Source of the DNA: Haemophilus haemolyticus_M
GTDB taxonomy: Bacteria > Pseudomonadota > Gammaproteobacteria > Enterobacterales > Pasteurellaceae
Direction: 5' to 3'
Length of the DNA: 64,000 bases
Assembly: GCF_003490935.1 (NCBI RefSeq)
Contig: NZ_QQGD01000002.1
Coordinates: 318,958 to 382,957 of the forward strand
Below, one piece after another: positions 42,637 to 51,387 of the stretch (positions are counted from its first letter, which is position 1; every line of letters begins with the position of its first letter). A program made the position numbers and the translations under genes. The notes under the pieces were generated by a model. The model saw nothing but the letters and a program-made list of their open reading frames with translations. It searched no databases and was not told where the DNA came from.

Positions 42637-43923
42637 TTACTCAGATTTGCTTTCTAAAAGTGCGGTTGAATTTTCTTCTGTTTTTTCTTCCGCACTTTCT
42701 GGGACGACATCTTGAATTGCCATCACTGATTTCAAACTCTCTTGGCGAACTTGCTCAGCTAATGCTTTATCACCCGCTTGTTCAAATACATAAGATGCCA
42801 TCATCAAATCATTTGACTCTAACTGTTCAGGACAAGCCATCACGTTTTTGAAGACATCTGCTGCTTTAACAAATTCATTGTTACGAACATATAAATAACC
42901 CAAAGCACGATTGATACAACATTTTTGCTTCTCATCTGCACGTTTTGCACGTTTTTCGATTAGCTTGAGAAGTTTACTGTTATCTTCTGGTTGTAAACGT
43001 GTAATTTGAGTACAAAGTTCTTTGCTAATGCTGGTGTTATCGCCAATTTTCTTCAATACTTCGACAGTAAATTCCGATGCTGATTCATGATCATTACAAT
43101 CAATTAAACGCTGAATTAAACCAACTTTGAGATCAATATTATTACGACGACTACGAGACTGAGCATCCCACCATTCAAGCAAACCATCTACGCCTTCTTC
43201 GTTCATTTTCTCATCGAGCAAACCATTTTCTGTTTGAGAACGAAGATCTTTAAACTCTTCAGCGCTGAATAAACCACTATTTTCAACCCCATCTAAAATC
43301 TTATCGAGGGCTTGATAGGCTTTAGAACGAAGATAAATTTCTACCGCCAGTTTTAACACTTCTTTATTGCGACCAGCCATTTCTAACAAGCTATCCACAG
43401 AACTACGTGCCGCTGGCAATTTGTTTTGTTGCAATAAAATACGCGTACGGGCAATTTCCACCAGCAAATTATCTGAACCAGCTAATTCAGTTACTTCAAT
43501 CAAATAGCGATTTGCGCTAAATTCATCACCTCGTTGTTGTGCTGCTTCAGCTGCTTTGATGAGGTTTAACACAGGCTCAGCAGAATGTTTGGCATTCTTA
43601 CCAATCAATTTTTCTGCTTTAGCGTAATCCCCTTCATTCATCTTCATCAAACCTTCAAGGGTTTGTTTCTGTGCTCTCACACGTTTACGGCTAGAAAACC
43701 AATTATAAGAACCGCGACTTAAACGTAGAAAACGCGTTACGATCCATTCCAAACCATAAATAATCGCTAAAGCAATTACAAAGAAAATTACTAATGTCGT
43801 AATCGACATTTCAACGATATTATTTGTTGTTTCAATACGAACATAGCCTTGCTGACCAGAAAGATAAGGCCCTGCAATCAACCCAGCAAGCAATGCCAGC
43901 ATTAAAAAAAGCACTCTAAACAT
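42637..43923 (-). CDS. hemY: HemY family inner-membrane TPR protein
   Basis: HemY (not the protoporphyrinogen oxidase of the same name) is a two-helix inner-membrane protein with a TPR-rich cytoplasmic or periplasmic part, traditionally tied to porphyrin metabolism. The 428-residue product has two N-terminal membrane segments (about 1-20 and 38-62), the SRGSYNWFSSRKRVRAQK motif and helical repeats to about 390. It follows hemX with a 9-bp gap. A USS pair lies in the acidic C-terminal tail. Confidence 0.88.
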   Translation of the reverse strand: MFRVLFLMLALLAGLIAGPYLSGQQGYVRIETTNNIVEMSITTLVIFFVIALAIIYGLEWIVTRFLRLSRGSYNWFSSRKRVRAQKQTLEGLMKMNEGDYAKAEKLIGKNAKHSAEPVLNLIKAAEAAQQRGDEFSANRYLIEVTELAGSDNLLVEIARTRILLQQNKLPAARSSVDSLLEMAGRNKEVLKLAVEIYLRSKAYQALDKILDGVENSGLFSAEEFKDLRSQTENGLLDEKMNEEGVDGLLEWWDAQSRSRRNNIDLKVGLIQRLIDCNDHESASEFTVEVLKKIGDNTSISKELCTQITRLQPEDNSKLLKLIEKRAKRADEKQKCCINRALGYLYVRNNEFVKAADVFKNVMACPEQLESNDLMMASYVFEQAGDKALAEQVRQESLKSVMAIQDVVPESAEEKTEENSTALLESKSE

Positions 43924-43932
43924 AGGCTATCC

Positions 43933-45177
43933 TTATTTTTGTGGCTCAGCTTTTGCCGGTTGAGGTTCTTGTTTTTTTGGTGCAGATACTTCTGTTGCCG
44001 AGCCTTCAGCTTTAGGCATAGTTTCAATAGCTTTATCCGCTTCGATTTCCACCTTTTGAACATCTAACGACGCACGATTAAGATATTTATCAAGCAAGGT
44101 CAAACTTTGTAATTGCCCTGGCACATCTACATAAATAGACGAATCAGCCAGCTCATCTACTGATTTTAAGAAATTTTGTGTCACTTCTGCATTCGTATCA
44201 AAATAGCTACGAACCCACGAAGCAACCGCATCTAAAGATTGTTTATAAAGTTCATCTTGCTGGCGTGGTACGGCCATAATAGCAAGTTGTAAACGTAAAC
44301 GAATATTCTCACGAAGATAAATATCTTGGTTTGGCGCAAGTAATTCTTTTTTATCCGCACTTTGTTTTGGCGAAATACGAATGAAGTGATTTAGGAAAGA
44401 AGTTGCACTCTTTTCCACATTTTGCTGCCAATCTGCAATATCATCAGATAATTTACCGCTCTTTTCTGGCGCTTCATCAAAATTCACATTCAACGCTTGT
44501 AATTCATCCACAGTATTGGCAAGCTGTGAAAGTTTTTGCATTACTGCATTTTGGTCTACGCTTGAAAGTGAAAGAAGTTGTTTTAAATCTTGGTTGATTG
44601 CAGTACGAATCGCATTCGCTTGTGAATTATTTACCTTAACGAGAGTTTCATCAGCCAATTTTAATAAAGAAATGGCTGTATCAACATCGTTATCTAAAAC
44701 AAGTTTACGTAAGGCATTGTTTAATAAGAAATCTGCTTCGGAAAATAACCAGTCACTCGGTTGTTGTGCACCAACAAGTTGACTAACTTGTTTTACTTGA
44801 GATTGTAACGCAGTAATTTCGCCTGTTTTGCCTGCAACTAATTGCTCAAGTTGCTCGATTTTATCTTGTGCGGTTTTTAAGCCTTGTTCTAATTGTGTAA
44901 CCTGTCCACTATTATCAGACACAGGGGCAGAAACAGCCACACCACTTTGGCTTTCAAGTGCGGTTAATTTTTGCTGAATTTCAACTACTTGTTGCTGACC
45001 AAAATAATAACCAGCTCCACCTACACCTAGCGCAATGAGAATCGCCAATAAACTCAATGCTGTGCCCGTTTTTTTCACAATAGTTTGTGGAACTGGCTGT
45101 ATCGTTTCTGTTTTTTCAACCACTTTTGGCGTATCACCAACTTGTTCAGTGATGTCGTTATCTTGATCTTTTGCCAT
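43933..45177 (-). CDS. hemX: HemX family inner-membrane protein
   Basis: This 414-residue protein has one membrane helix (about 36-55, GTALSLLAILIALGVGGAGY), then a coiled coil (about 60-125) and a helical C-terminal domain with the HemX motif QPSDWLFSEADFLLNNALRKLVL. It was annotated long ago as a uroporphyrinogen methyltransferase, but it lacks methyltransferase motifs, so that activity is doubtful. hemX-hemY form an operon, divergent from cyaA. In E. coli the hem operon is likewise next to cyaA. Confidence 0.88.
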   Translation of the reverse strand: MAKDQDNDITEQVGDTPKVVEKTETIQPVPQTIVKKTGTALSLLAILIALGVGGAGYYFGQQQVVEIQQKLTALESQSGVAVSAPVSDNSGQVTQLEQGLKTAQDKIEQLEQLVAGKTGEITALQSQVKQVSQLVGAQQPSDWLFSEADFLLNNALRKLVLDNDVDTAISLLKLADETLVKVNNSQANAIRTAINQDLKQLLSLSSVDQNAVMQKLSQLANTVDELQALNVNFDEAPEKSGKLSDDIADWQQNVEKSATSFLNHFIRISPKQSADKKELLAPNQDIYLRENIRLRLQLAIMAVPRQQDELYKQSLDAVASWVRSYFDTNAEVTQNFLKSVDELADSSIYVDVPGQLQSLTLLDKYLNRASLDVQKVEIEADKAIETMPKAEGSATEVSAPKKQEPQPAKAEPQK

Positions 45178-45456
45178 ATCAATTCCTTAATAAGTCAGAT
45201 TGAATAAGTTAATGTACTCGCTTTAATAAGAAAAATACCGAGCAGTCGCCAATGGTAAAAATATAGATTCTCATATCAGCGAAATTAAGCCATTTACGCA
45301 ATAAATTTGTTGGCTATCCTATCACTCTTAGGTTAAAAAGTCATTTTGATTGTTGATATAAGAAACACCTCAGATATGAGAAATCGCATTAAAAATAAGA
45401 TTTTTAGTCATTTATTTTGCGTTCTAATAATTTAAAATCTCTGATTCTTCACAAAC

Positions 45457-45472
45457 TGTGATTTGCATCACA
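45457..45472. promoter_or_regulatory. CRP operator upstream of cyaA
   Basis: TGTGATTTGCATCACA has both perfect half-sites, centred about 79 bp before the cyaA GTG. It suggests CRP feedback on adenylate cyclase, as in E. coli. The rest of the 365-bp spacer 45178-45542 is AT-rich with no other recognised element. Confidence 0.8.
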
Positions 45473-45542
45473 ATTTTTTGCATTTATACTCCCTAAGTGG
45501 TAAATTGTTCGCCAATTTTTGTTGTTCTGGTAGGGACACCAC

Positions 45543-48074
45543 GTGGAATGTAATCTAGCACAAGCAAAACAATGGGTTAGCGCTTTGGATCAACGCCGTT
45601 TTGAGCGTGCATTACAAGGTTCAGGCGATGCATTCCAACACGTTTTAGCGGTTGTTCCTTTACTTTTACACCTAAACCATCCGCAACTTCCAGGCTATGT
45701 TATTCACGCCCCCTCAGGTATTGCAAGTTTCCTCGCATCTGATTATCAAAAAAAATGGCTCACCAATGAATACGGTATTCACTATGCCGATCATAAGTCT
45801 TCAACACTCAAAAGTGCGGTAAATTTTCACGAAGTTTTACCACCAATTCTAGGCGTTTATTTAATGGGTAGCTTTGGCTCAATAAGTCAAACCTCTTCTT
45901 CAGATCTTGATACTTGGATTTGTGTCCGTGATGACCTCCCCCCAGATGAACACGCTCTTCTTATCCAAAAAACTAAACGAATTAGTGAATGGGCAATGCA
46001 ATTTAATGTGGAAATTAATTTTTATTTGATGGATCAACAACGTTTCCGCAATGAACATTATGCTGACCCACTCACTGTTGAAAATAGCGGCTCTGCGCAA
46101 TATATGTTGTTGCTTGATGAGTTCTATCGCTCCGCCGTACGCTTGGCAGGTAAACCTTTACTTTGGTTGCATTTATGGGTAGAAAATGAAAAAGACTATG
46201 AAAAAGAGGTCGCTCGTTTAATTACGGAAGGGGAAATTGATCCAAATGATTGGGTAGATTTCGGCGGTTTAGGACAATTTTCTGCAAATGAATATTTCGG
46301 TGCCAGCTTATGGCATCTTTATAAAGGGATTGATTCGCCTTATAAATCTGTGCTCAAAATTTTGTTGTTAGAAGCCTATTCCAAAGAATATCCAAACACT
46401 TGCTTAATTGCCCGCACTTTTAAGCGAGATTTACTTGCAGGTAATATCAATCCTGATCACCATTTTGATCCTTACATTGCCATTCTTGCAAAAGTAACCC
46501 GATATTTAACCGCACTTTCTGAATTTAAACGTTTGGATTTTGTGCGCCGTTGTTTCTATGTAAAAGCAACAGAAGATCTTGCGCGTTACCAAACTAATAA
46601 TTGGCGTATTCGTTATATGGAAATCCTTGCGCAAGAATGGGGATGGTCTGCAGAAACGGTGAAACACCTCAATAAGCGTCCATTCTGGAAAATTAAGGAT
46701 GTAAAAGAAAACCACGATAACATAATGAAATTTTTAATGTTGAGCTATCGCAATTTAGTGGAATTTGCGCGAAAGCATCATATTCACTCGAGCGTCGTGC
46801 CACAAGATATCAACATTCTTTCTCGTAAACTTTATACTGCTTTTGAAGAACTTCCTGGCAAAGTGTCCTTACTCAACACACAGATATCTCACAATTTATC
46901 AGAAGCACACCTGACTTTTGTGGAAGTTTGCGGCAATAAACATTTTAAAGATGGTTGGTATCTTATCAATCAACCAACGCACCATATTATGTTCTCCAAA
47001 GAACGAGTCATTGAATACGGGGAAAGCCTGAATAAATTAGTTTCTTGGGCTTATTTCAATCATTTACTCACAGAAAAAACCGAATTGTCAATTTTTAGCA
47101 AGAATGTGACTTTAAATACATTACAACGCTTTGTCACTAACTTGCGTCAGTCTTTTCCAAGCACCATCGCCAAGCAACCCAAAAACAGCGATTTATTGAA
47201 CCAATGCGAAATTCGTAGCTTGTTTATTGCCATAAATCTCACCACAGATCCAACATCCAAAGTAGAAGAAGTGTTAACGGGTATTTCATCGCGAGATTTA
47301 TTTAGTTTTGGATCGCTCGAACAAAGCCTTGTAGGCAGTATCGATTTTACTTATCGCAATGTGTGGAACGAAATCCGAACGCTCCATTTTGAAGGGCAAA
47401 ATGCCATTTTGCTTGCACTAAAAGTGCTTTCTAACAAAATTTATCGTGGCGTTAATCGCCCAGATTCCATCCAAGTATATTGTTATAGCGAACGTTATCG
47501 CCAAGATTTACGCCAATTAGTGATGGGATTAGTCAATCGATGCGTTAGCATCCAAGTAGGTGATATTCAACAACCTTGTCAAACATCACGCTTACGCGTA
47601 GCGGGTAAAAACTGGCAATTATTTTTTGAAGATCGCGGGATTAGCTTACAAGAAATCGGAAATGAATCTGTCTGTAATGAAGCTGAAAGTGCGGTGGATT
47701 TTGACGAAGTTTTACAAACGCCAATTGAAGATGGCGAGACAAGCCAAGAAAGTCGTCGCTATCCGCCAGAAATGGATGCCTTCGCAAGTGAAGGATTCCT
47801 ACAATTCTTTTTTGAAGATAATTCCGATCACAGCTTCAATGTTTACATTTTAGATGAATCTAATCGTCTCGAAATCTATCGCCACTGCGATGGTGAAAAA
47901 GATGAAAAAGTGCGGGAAATTAATCAACTTTATCAAAACGCTAAACAGGAAGGCGATAAAAATCCTTACAATATCGTTCAACGTAATTTTAACTACCCTC
48001 AATTTTATCAACTAAAAAATGGAAAAAATGGCATATCCATTGTGCCGTTTAAATTCAGCTCAATGAATAAGTAA
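45543..48074 (+). CDS. cyaA: Adenylate cyclase class I CyaA
   Basis: CyaA makes cAMP for CRP; in Haemophilus it is needed for competence. The 843-residue product has the class I catalytic block YLMGSFGSISQTSSSDLDTW near residues 105-125, a long middle region and the C-terminal regulatory domain targeted by PTS enzyme IIA-Glc. It starts at GTG 45543 (MECNLAQAKQ), matching the N-terminus I recall for H. influenzae; there is no good ATG. Three USS are in frame. The next gene is cysE; gpsA, which I recall between cyaA and cysE in Rd, is not here. Confidence 0.95.
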   Translation: MECNLAQAKQWVSALDQRRFERALQGSGDAFQHVLAVVPLLLHLNHPQLPGYVIHAPSGIASFLASDYQKKWLTNEYGIHYADHKSSTLKSAVNFHEVLPPILGVYLMGSFGSISQTSSSDLDTWICVRDDLPPDEHALLIQKTKRISEWAMQFNVEINFYLMDQQRFRNEHYADPLTVENSGSAQYMLLLDEFYRSAVRLAGKPLLWLHLWVENEKDYEKEVARLITEGEIDPNDWVDFGGLGQFSANEYFGASLWHLYKGIDSPYKSVLKILLLEAYSKEYPNTCLIARTFKRDLLAGNINPDHHFDPYIAILAKVTRYLTALSEFKRLDFVRRCFYVKATEDLARYQTNNWRIRYMEILAQEWGWSAETVKHLNKRPFWKIKDVKENHDNIMKFLMLSYRNLVEFARKHHIHSSVVPQDINILSRKLYTAFEELPGKVSLLNTQISHNLSEAHLTFVEVCGNKHFKDGWYLINQPTHHIMFSKERVIEYGESLNKLVSWAYFNHLLTEKTELSIFSKNVTLNTLQRFVTNLRQSFPSTIAKQPKNSDLLNQCEIRSLFIAINLTTDPTSKVEEVLTGISSRDLFSFGSLEQSLVGSIDFTYRNVWNEIRTLHFEGQNAILLALKVLSNKIYRGVNRPDSIQVYCYSERYRQDLRQLVMGLVNRCVSIQVGDIQQPCQTSRLRVAGKNWQLFFEDRGISLQEIGNESVCNEAESAVDFDEVLQTPIEDGETSQESRRYPPEMDAFASEGFLQFFFEDNSDHSFNVYILDESNRLEIYRHCDGEKDEKVREINQLYQNAKQEGDKNPYNIVQRNFNYPQFYQLKNGKNGISIVPFKFSSMNK

Positions 48075-48203
48075 TATCCTCGTTAAAAATTATTTCTAGC
48101 CTGTTTCACTTTTGTTTTTAATAGATCTTTCCGTACATACACAAATTCAGCTATGATTAACATATATAAACGCGTAGTCTGAAAGCAGGCAACAGGAGGA
48201 AAA

Positions 48204-49007
48204 ATGACATTAGATGTGTGGCAACATATTCGCCAAGAAGCCAAAGAACTTGCCGAAAACGAACCTATGCTTGCCAGTTTTTTTCATTCTACGATTTTAA
48301 AACATCAAAATCTGGGCGGAGCGCTAAGTTATTTGTTGGCTAACAAATTAGCCAATCCTATCATGCCGGCTATTTCTCTCCGAGAAATTATTGAGGAAGC
48401 CTATCAAGCCAATCCTTCGATCATTGATTGTGCTGCTTGCGATATTCAAGCTGTTCGCCACCGAGACCCCGCTGTGGAATTATGGTCCACTCCATTGCTT
48501 TATTTAAAAGGTTTCCATGCGATTCAAAGTTATCGAATCACCCATTATTTATGGAATCAAAATCGTAAATCCCTTGCCCTTTATCTACAAAACCAAATTT
48601 CCGTGGCTTTCGATGTCGATATTCACCCAGCGGCGAAAATTGGTCACGGCATCATGTTCGACCACGCAACAGGTATTGTTGTGGGGGAAACATCTGTAAT
48701 CGAAAATGATGTTTCAATTTTGCAAGGCGTAACGCTTGGCGGTACGGGAAAAGAATCAGGCGATCGTCATCCAAAAGTACGCGAGGGTGTCATGATTGGG
48801 GCGGGAGCAAAAATTCTCGGTAATATTGAAGTGGGTAAATATGCCAAAATTGGGGCAAATTCTGTTGTGCTTCACCCTGTGCCGGAATATGCCACAGCCG
48901 CGGGTGTGCCAGCTCGTATAGTGAGTCAAGATAAAGCGGCAAAACCTGCTTTTGATATGAACCAATATTTTATCGGCATTGATGATGGAATGAATTTAAA
49001 CATATAA
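48204..49007 (+). CDS. cysE: Serine acetyltransferase CysE
   Basis: CysE acetylates serine with acetyl-CoA, the first step of cysteine synthesis, and is inhibited by cysteine. The 267-residue product has the N-terminal helical domain (EEAYQANPSIIDCAACDIQA) and the left-handed beta-helix acetyltransferase part with HPAAKIGHGIMFDHATG and GVTLGGTGKESGDRHPKV. The C-terminal tail ends in Ile, as needed for binding O-acetylserine sulfhydrylase (CysK). AGGAGG is an ideal ribosome site. The next gene follows after 9 bp. Confidence 0.95.
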   Translation: MTLDVWQHIRQEAKELAENEPMLASFFHSTILKHQNLGGALSYLLANKLANPIMPAISLREIIEEAYQANPSIIDCAACDIQAVRHRDPAVELWSTPLLYLKGFHAIQSYRITHYLWNQNRKSLALYLQNQISVAFDVDIHPAAKIGHGIMFDHATGIVVGETSVIENDVSILQGVTLGGTGKESGDRHPKVREGVMIGAGAKILGNIEVGKYAKIGANSVVLHPVPEYATAAGVPARIVSQDKAAKPAFDMNQYFIGIDDGMNLNI

Positions 49008-49016
49008 GGAGACACC

Positions 49017-49832
49017 ATGATCAACAAAGATACCCAACTCTGCATGTCTTTATCTGGTCGCCCGGGTAATTTCGGTACAACCTTTCACAATTATTTGTAC
49101 GATAAACTAGGCTTGAATTTCATTTATAAAGCCTTCACCACGCAAGATATTGAACACGCAATCAAAGGCGTGCGAGCATTAGGTATTCGTGGTTGTGCAG
49201 TGTCAATGCCATTCAAAGAAGTTTGCATTCCGTTTTTAGATGAGATTCATCCATCAGCACAAGCTATTGAATCCGTAAACACCATCGTGAACGATAATGG
49301 CTTTTTGCATGCATATAACACTGATTATATTGCCATCGTAAAATTAATTGAAAAATATCACTTAAATAAAAATGCTAAAGTCATTGTTCATGGCAGTGGG
49401 GGTATGGCAAAAGCCGTTGTGGCGGCCTTTAAAAATTCAGGTTTTGAGAAGTTAAAAATTTACGCACGCAACGTAAAAACAGGTCAATATCTCGCCGCAC
49501 TTTATGGCTACGAATACATTGATTCTTTAGAAAACCAACAGGCAGACATTTTAGTCAATGTTACGCCAATCGGCATGAAAGGGAGCAAGGAAGAAATGGA
49601 TTTAGCCTTTCCAAAAGCACTCATTGATAATGCTAGTATCGCGTTTGATGTAGTGGCTATTCCTGCTGAAACACCCTTTATTCGTTATGCTCAATCACAA
49701 GGAAAACAAACCATTTCTGGCGCAGAAGTGATTGTGCTTCAGGCTGTAGAACAATTTGAACTTTACACACATCAACGCCCAAGCGATGAATTAATAGCGG
49801 AAGCTGCGGCGTTTGCTCGAACAAAATCTTAA
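49017..49832 (+). CDS. Shikimate dehydrogenase-like protein (SDH-L, HI0607 type)
   Basis: This 271-residue NAD(P)-dependent oxidoreductase is of the shikimate dehydrogenase superfamily. It shows the substrate-site Lys in SMPFKEV, the Asn-Thr-Asp in AYNTDYIA, and the nucleotide loop HGSGGMAKA. H. influenzae has a true AroE as well; this subclass was described as shikimate-dehydrogenase-like with weak activity, so its real substrate is uncertain. GGAGA precedes the ATG. It forms an operon with cysE. Confidence 0.85.
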   Translation: MINKDTQLCMSLSGRPGNFGTTFHNYLYDKLGLNFIYKAFTTQDIEHAIKGVRALGIRGCAVSMPFKEVCIPFLDEIHPSAQAIESVNTIVNDNGFLHAYNTDYIAIVKLIEKYHLNKNAKVIVHGSGGMAKAVVAAFKNSGFEKLKIYARNVKTGQYLAALYGYEYIDSLENQQADILVNVTPIGMKGSKEEMDLAFPKALIDNASIAFDVVAIPAETPFIRYAQSQGKQTISGAEVIVLQAVEQFELYTHQRPSDELIAEAAAFARTKS

Positions 49833-49837
49833 CATCA

Positions 49838-49867
49838 AAAGTGCGGTGATTTTTCACCGCACTTCTA
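49838..49867. terminator. Bidirectional paired-USS terminator
   Basis: AAAGTGCGGTGA (49839-49850) pairs with TCACCGCACTT (49855-49865). The lpxH stop codon lies at its edge, so the end of lpxH overlaps the hairpin. Confidence 0.88.
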
Positions 49868-50578
49868 ATCTTTCATAAAACCAAATTCTCCGCTTTCATC
49901 CATTTTTAAAATTGATGCGTAATTTTTTCGCCAATCCCCTAATACAATTCGTGTAAATCCTGCTTGTTGATGAATCGCCTCACGGTGTGTGTGTCCGTGA
50001 ATTAATAAATTTACACCAAACTCTTGTACTTTTTCTGTCGTAAAGGCTTGATTTACATCCATGATTTCCTGCGATTTGGCTTGTTTATCTTGATTACTCT
50101 TTGCTCGAATTTTCTCCGCAATTTTCACCCGCACTTTTAATGGCAAGCACAAAAACAAATGCTGCAACCATTTTTGATGAACTCTACGGCGAAATTGTTG
50201 ATAAGCCTCATCATCAATGCAAAGCGTATCGCCATGACAAAGTAAGATTTTTTTATCATAAAGTGTGATCAATTGATAATCAGGTAAAAACTGAACACCT
50301 GTATCTTTCGCAAAACGTTCACCAATCAAGAAATCACGATTGCCGTGCTGAAAATAACATTGCACACCTTGATTACTTACAGACTTAATTAAATCTTTAA
50401 CTTGTTGAATCAATGTAGATTGCTCGTCATCACCAATCCAAAAATCAAAAAGATCACCCAAAATGTAAAGCCGTTCAGCCTGTGGGGCAAGATTCTGCAT
50501 AAAATTGACAAAAAGTGCGGTCAATTCAGGCCGATTTTCGCTTAGATGCAAATCAGAAATAAAATAGCTATGTTTCAT
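49865..50578 (-). CDS. lpxH: UDP-2,3-diacylglucosamine pyrophosphatase LpxH
   Basis: LpxH cleaves UDP-2,3-diacylglucosamine to lipid X in lipid A synthesis. The 237-residue product is a calcineurin-like phosphoesterase with the metal motifs SDLHLSENRPEL, GDLFDFWIGDD, HGNRDFLIG and HGHTHREAIH, and a helical insert characteristic of LpxH. It is a peripheral inner-membrane enzyme, divergent from plsC. Two USS or near-USS lie within. Confidence 0.95.
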   Translation of the reverse strand: MKHSYFISDLHLSENRPELTALFVNFMQNLAPQAERLYILGDLFDFWIGDDEQSTLIQQVKDLIKSVSNQGVQCYFQHGNRDFLIGERFAKDTGVQFLPDYQLITLYDKKILLCHGDTLCIDDEAYQQFRRRVHQKWLQHLFLCLPLKVRVKIAEKIRAKSNQDKQAKSQEIMDVNQAFTTEKVQEFGVNLLIHGHTHREAIHQQAGFTRIVLGDWRKNYASILKMDESGEFGFMKD

Positions 50579-50663
50579 AAAAATTCCACGATTTTTGTTT
50601 AGATTAGCACATATTGATATTGAATTTGCTATACTTTAATGAAATTTTGTATAGGACATCCTC

Positions 50664-51386
50664 ATGTTAAAACTACTTCGAATTTTCCTCGTATTAATCT
50701 GCTGTATTCTAATTTGTGTACTGGGTACGATTTATTCTTTTATCCGCTTTAAAAATCCAAGCAACGTAGGCATTGTTGCACGTTGGTTTGGACGCTTATA
50801 TCCACTTTTTGGCTTAAAAGTAGAACATCGTGTTCCTCAAAATCAAGAGCAGATTGGACGTGCCATTTATATCGGTAATCACCAAAACAATTATGATATG
50901 GTGACAATCTCTTATATGGTGCAACCTCGCACAGTAAGTGTGGGTAAAAAAAGTTTAATTTGGATTCCCTTCTTCGGCATTCTGTATTGGGTAACGGGCA
51001 ATATTTTCTTGGATAGAGAAAACCGCACAAAAGCACACAGTACGATGTCGCAGCTCGCACGACGAATTAATGAAGATAATTTATCTATTTGGATGTTCCC
51101 GGAAGGCACTCGCAGTCGTGGTCGCGGTTTATTACCCTTTAAAACGGGTGCATTCCATGCGGCAATTTCAGCAGGCGTGCCGATTATTCCTGTGGTTTGC
51201 TCAACCACTCATAATAGAATTAATTTAAATCGTTGGGATAATGGCAAAGTAATTTGCGAAATAATGGAGCCAATTGATGTTTCAGGCTATACCAAAGACA
51301 ATGTTCGAGATCTTGCGGCTTATTGTCATGATCTAATGGAAAAACGCATTGCCGAACTTGATGAAGAGATAGCAAAAGGAAACTAA
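50664..51386 (+). CDS. plsC: 1-acyl-sn-glycerol-3-phosphate acyltransferase PlsC
   Basis: PlsC makes phosphatidic acid from lysophosphatidic acid at the inner membrane. The 240-residue product has an N-terminal membrane segment (about 5-27), the HX4D motif as NHQNNYDM (His73, Asp78) and FPEGTRSRGRG. It follows the step catalysed by PlsB, also encoded in this window. The ftsP gene begins one base after its stop, so the two are co-transcribed. Confidence 0.94.
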   Translation: MLKLLRIFLVLICCILICVLGTIYSFIRFKNPSNVGIVARWFGRLYPLFGLKVEHRVPQNQEQIGRAIYIGNHQNNYDMVTISYMVQPRTVSVGKKSLIWIPFFGILYWVTGNIFLDRENRTKAHSTMSQLARRINEDNLSIWMFPEGTRSRGRGLLPFKTGAFHAAISAGVPIIPVVCSTTHNRINLNRWDNGKVICEIMEPIDVSGYTKDNVRDLAAYCHDLMEKRIAELDEEIAKGN

Positions 51387-51387
51387 A

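Noticed and set aside
48174..48186. GTCTGAA before cysE as a neisserial DUS
   Set aside because: Only seven core bases match and the rest of the 12-mer does not; one such heptamer is expected by chance.
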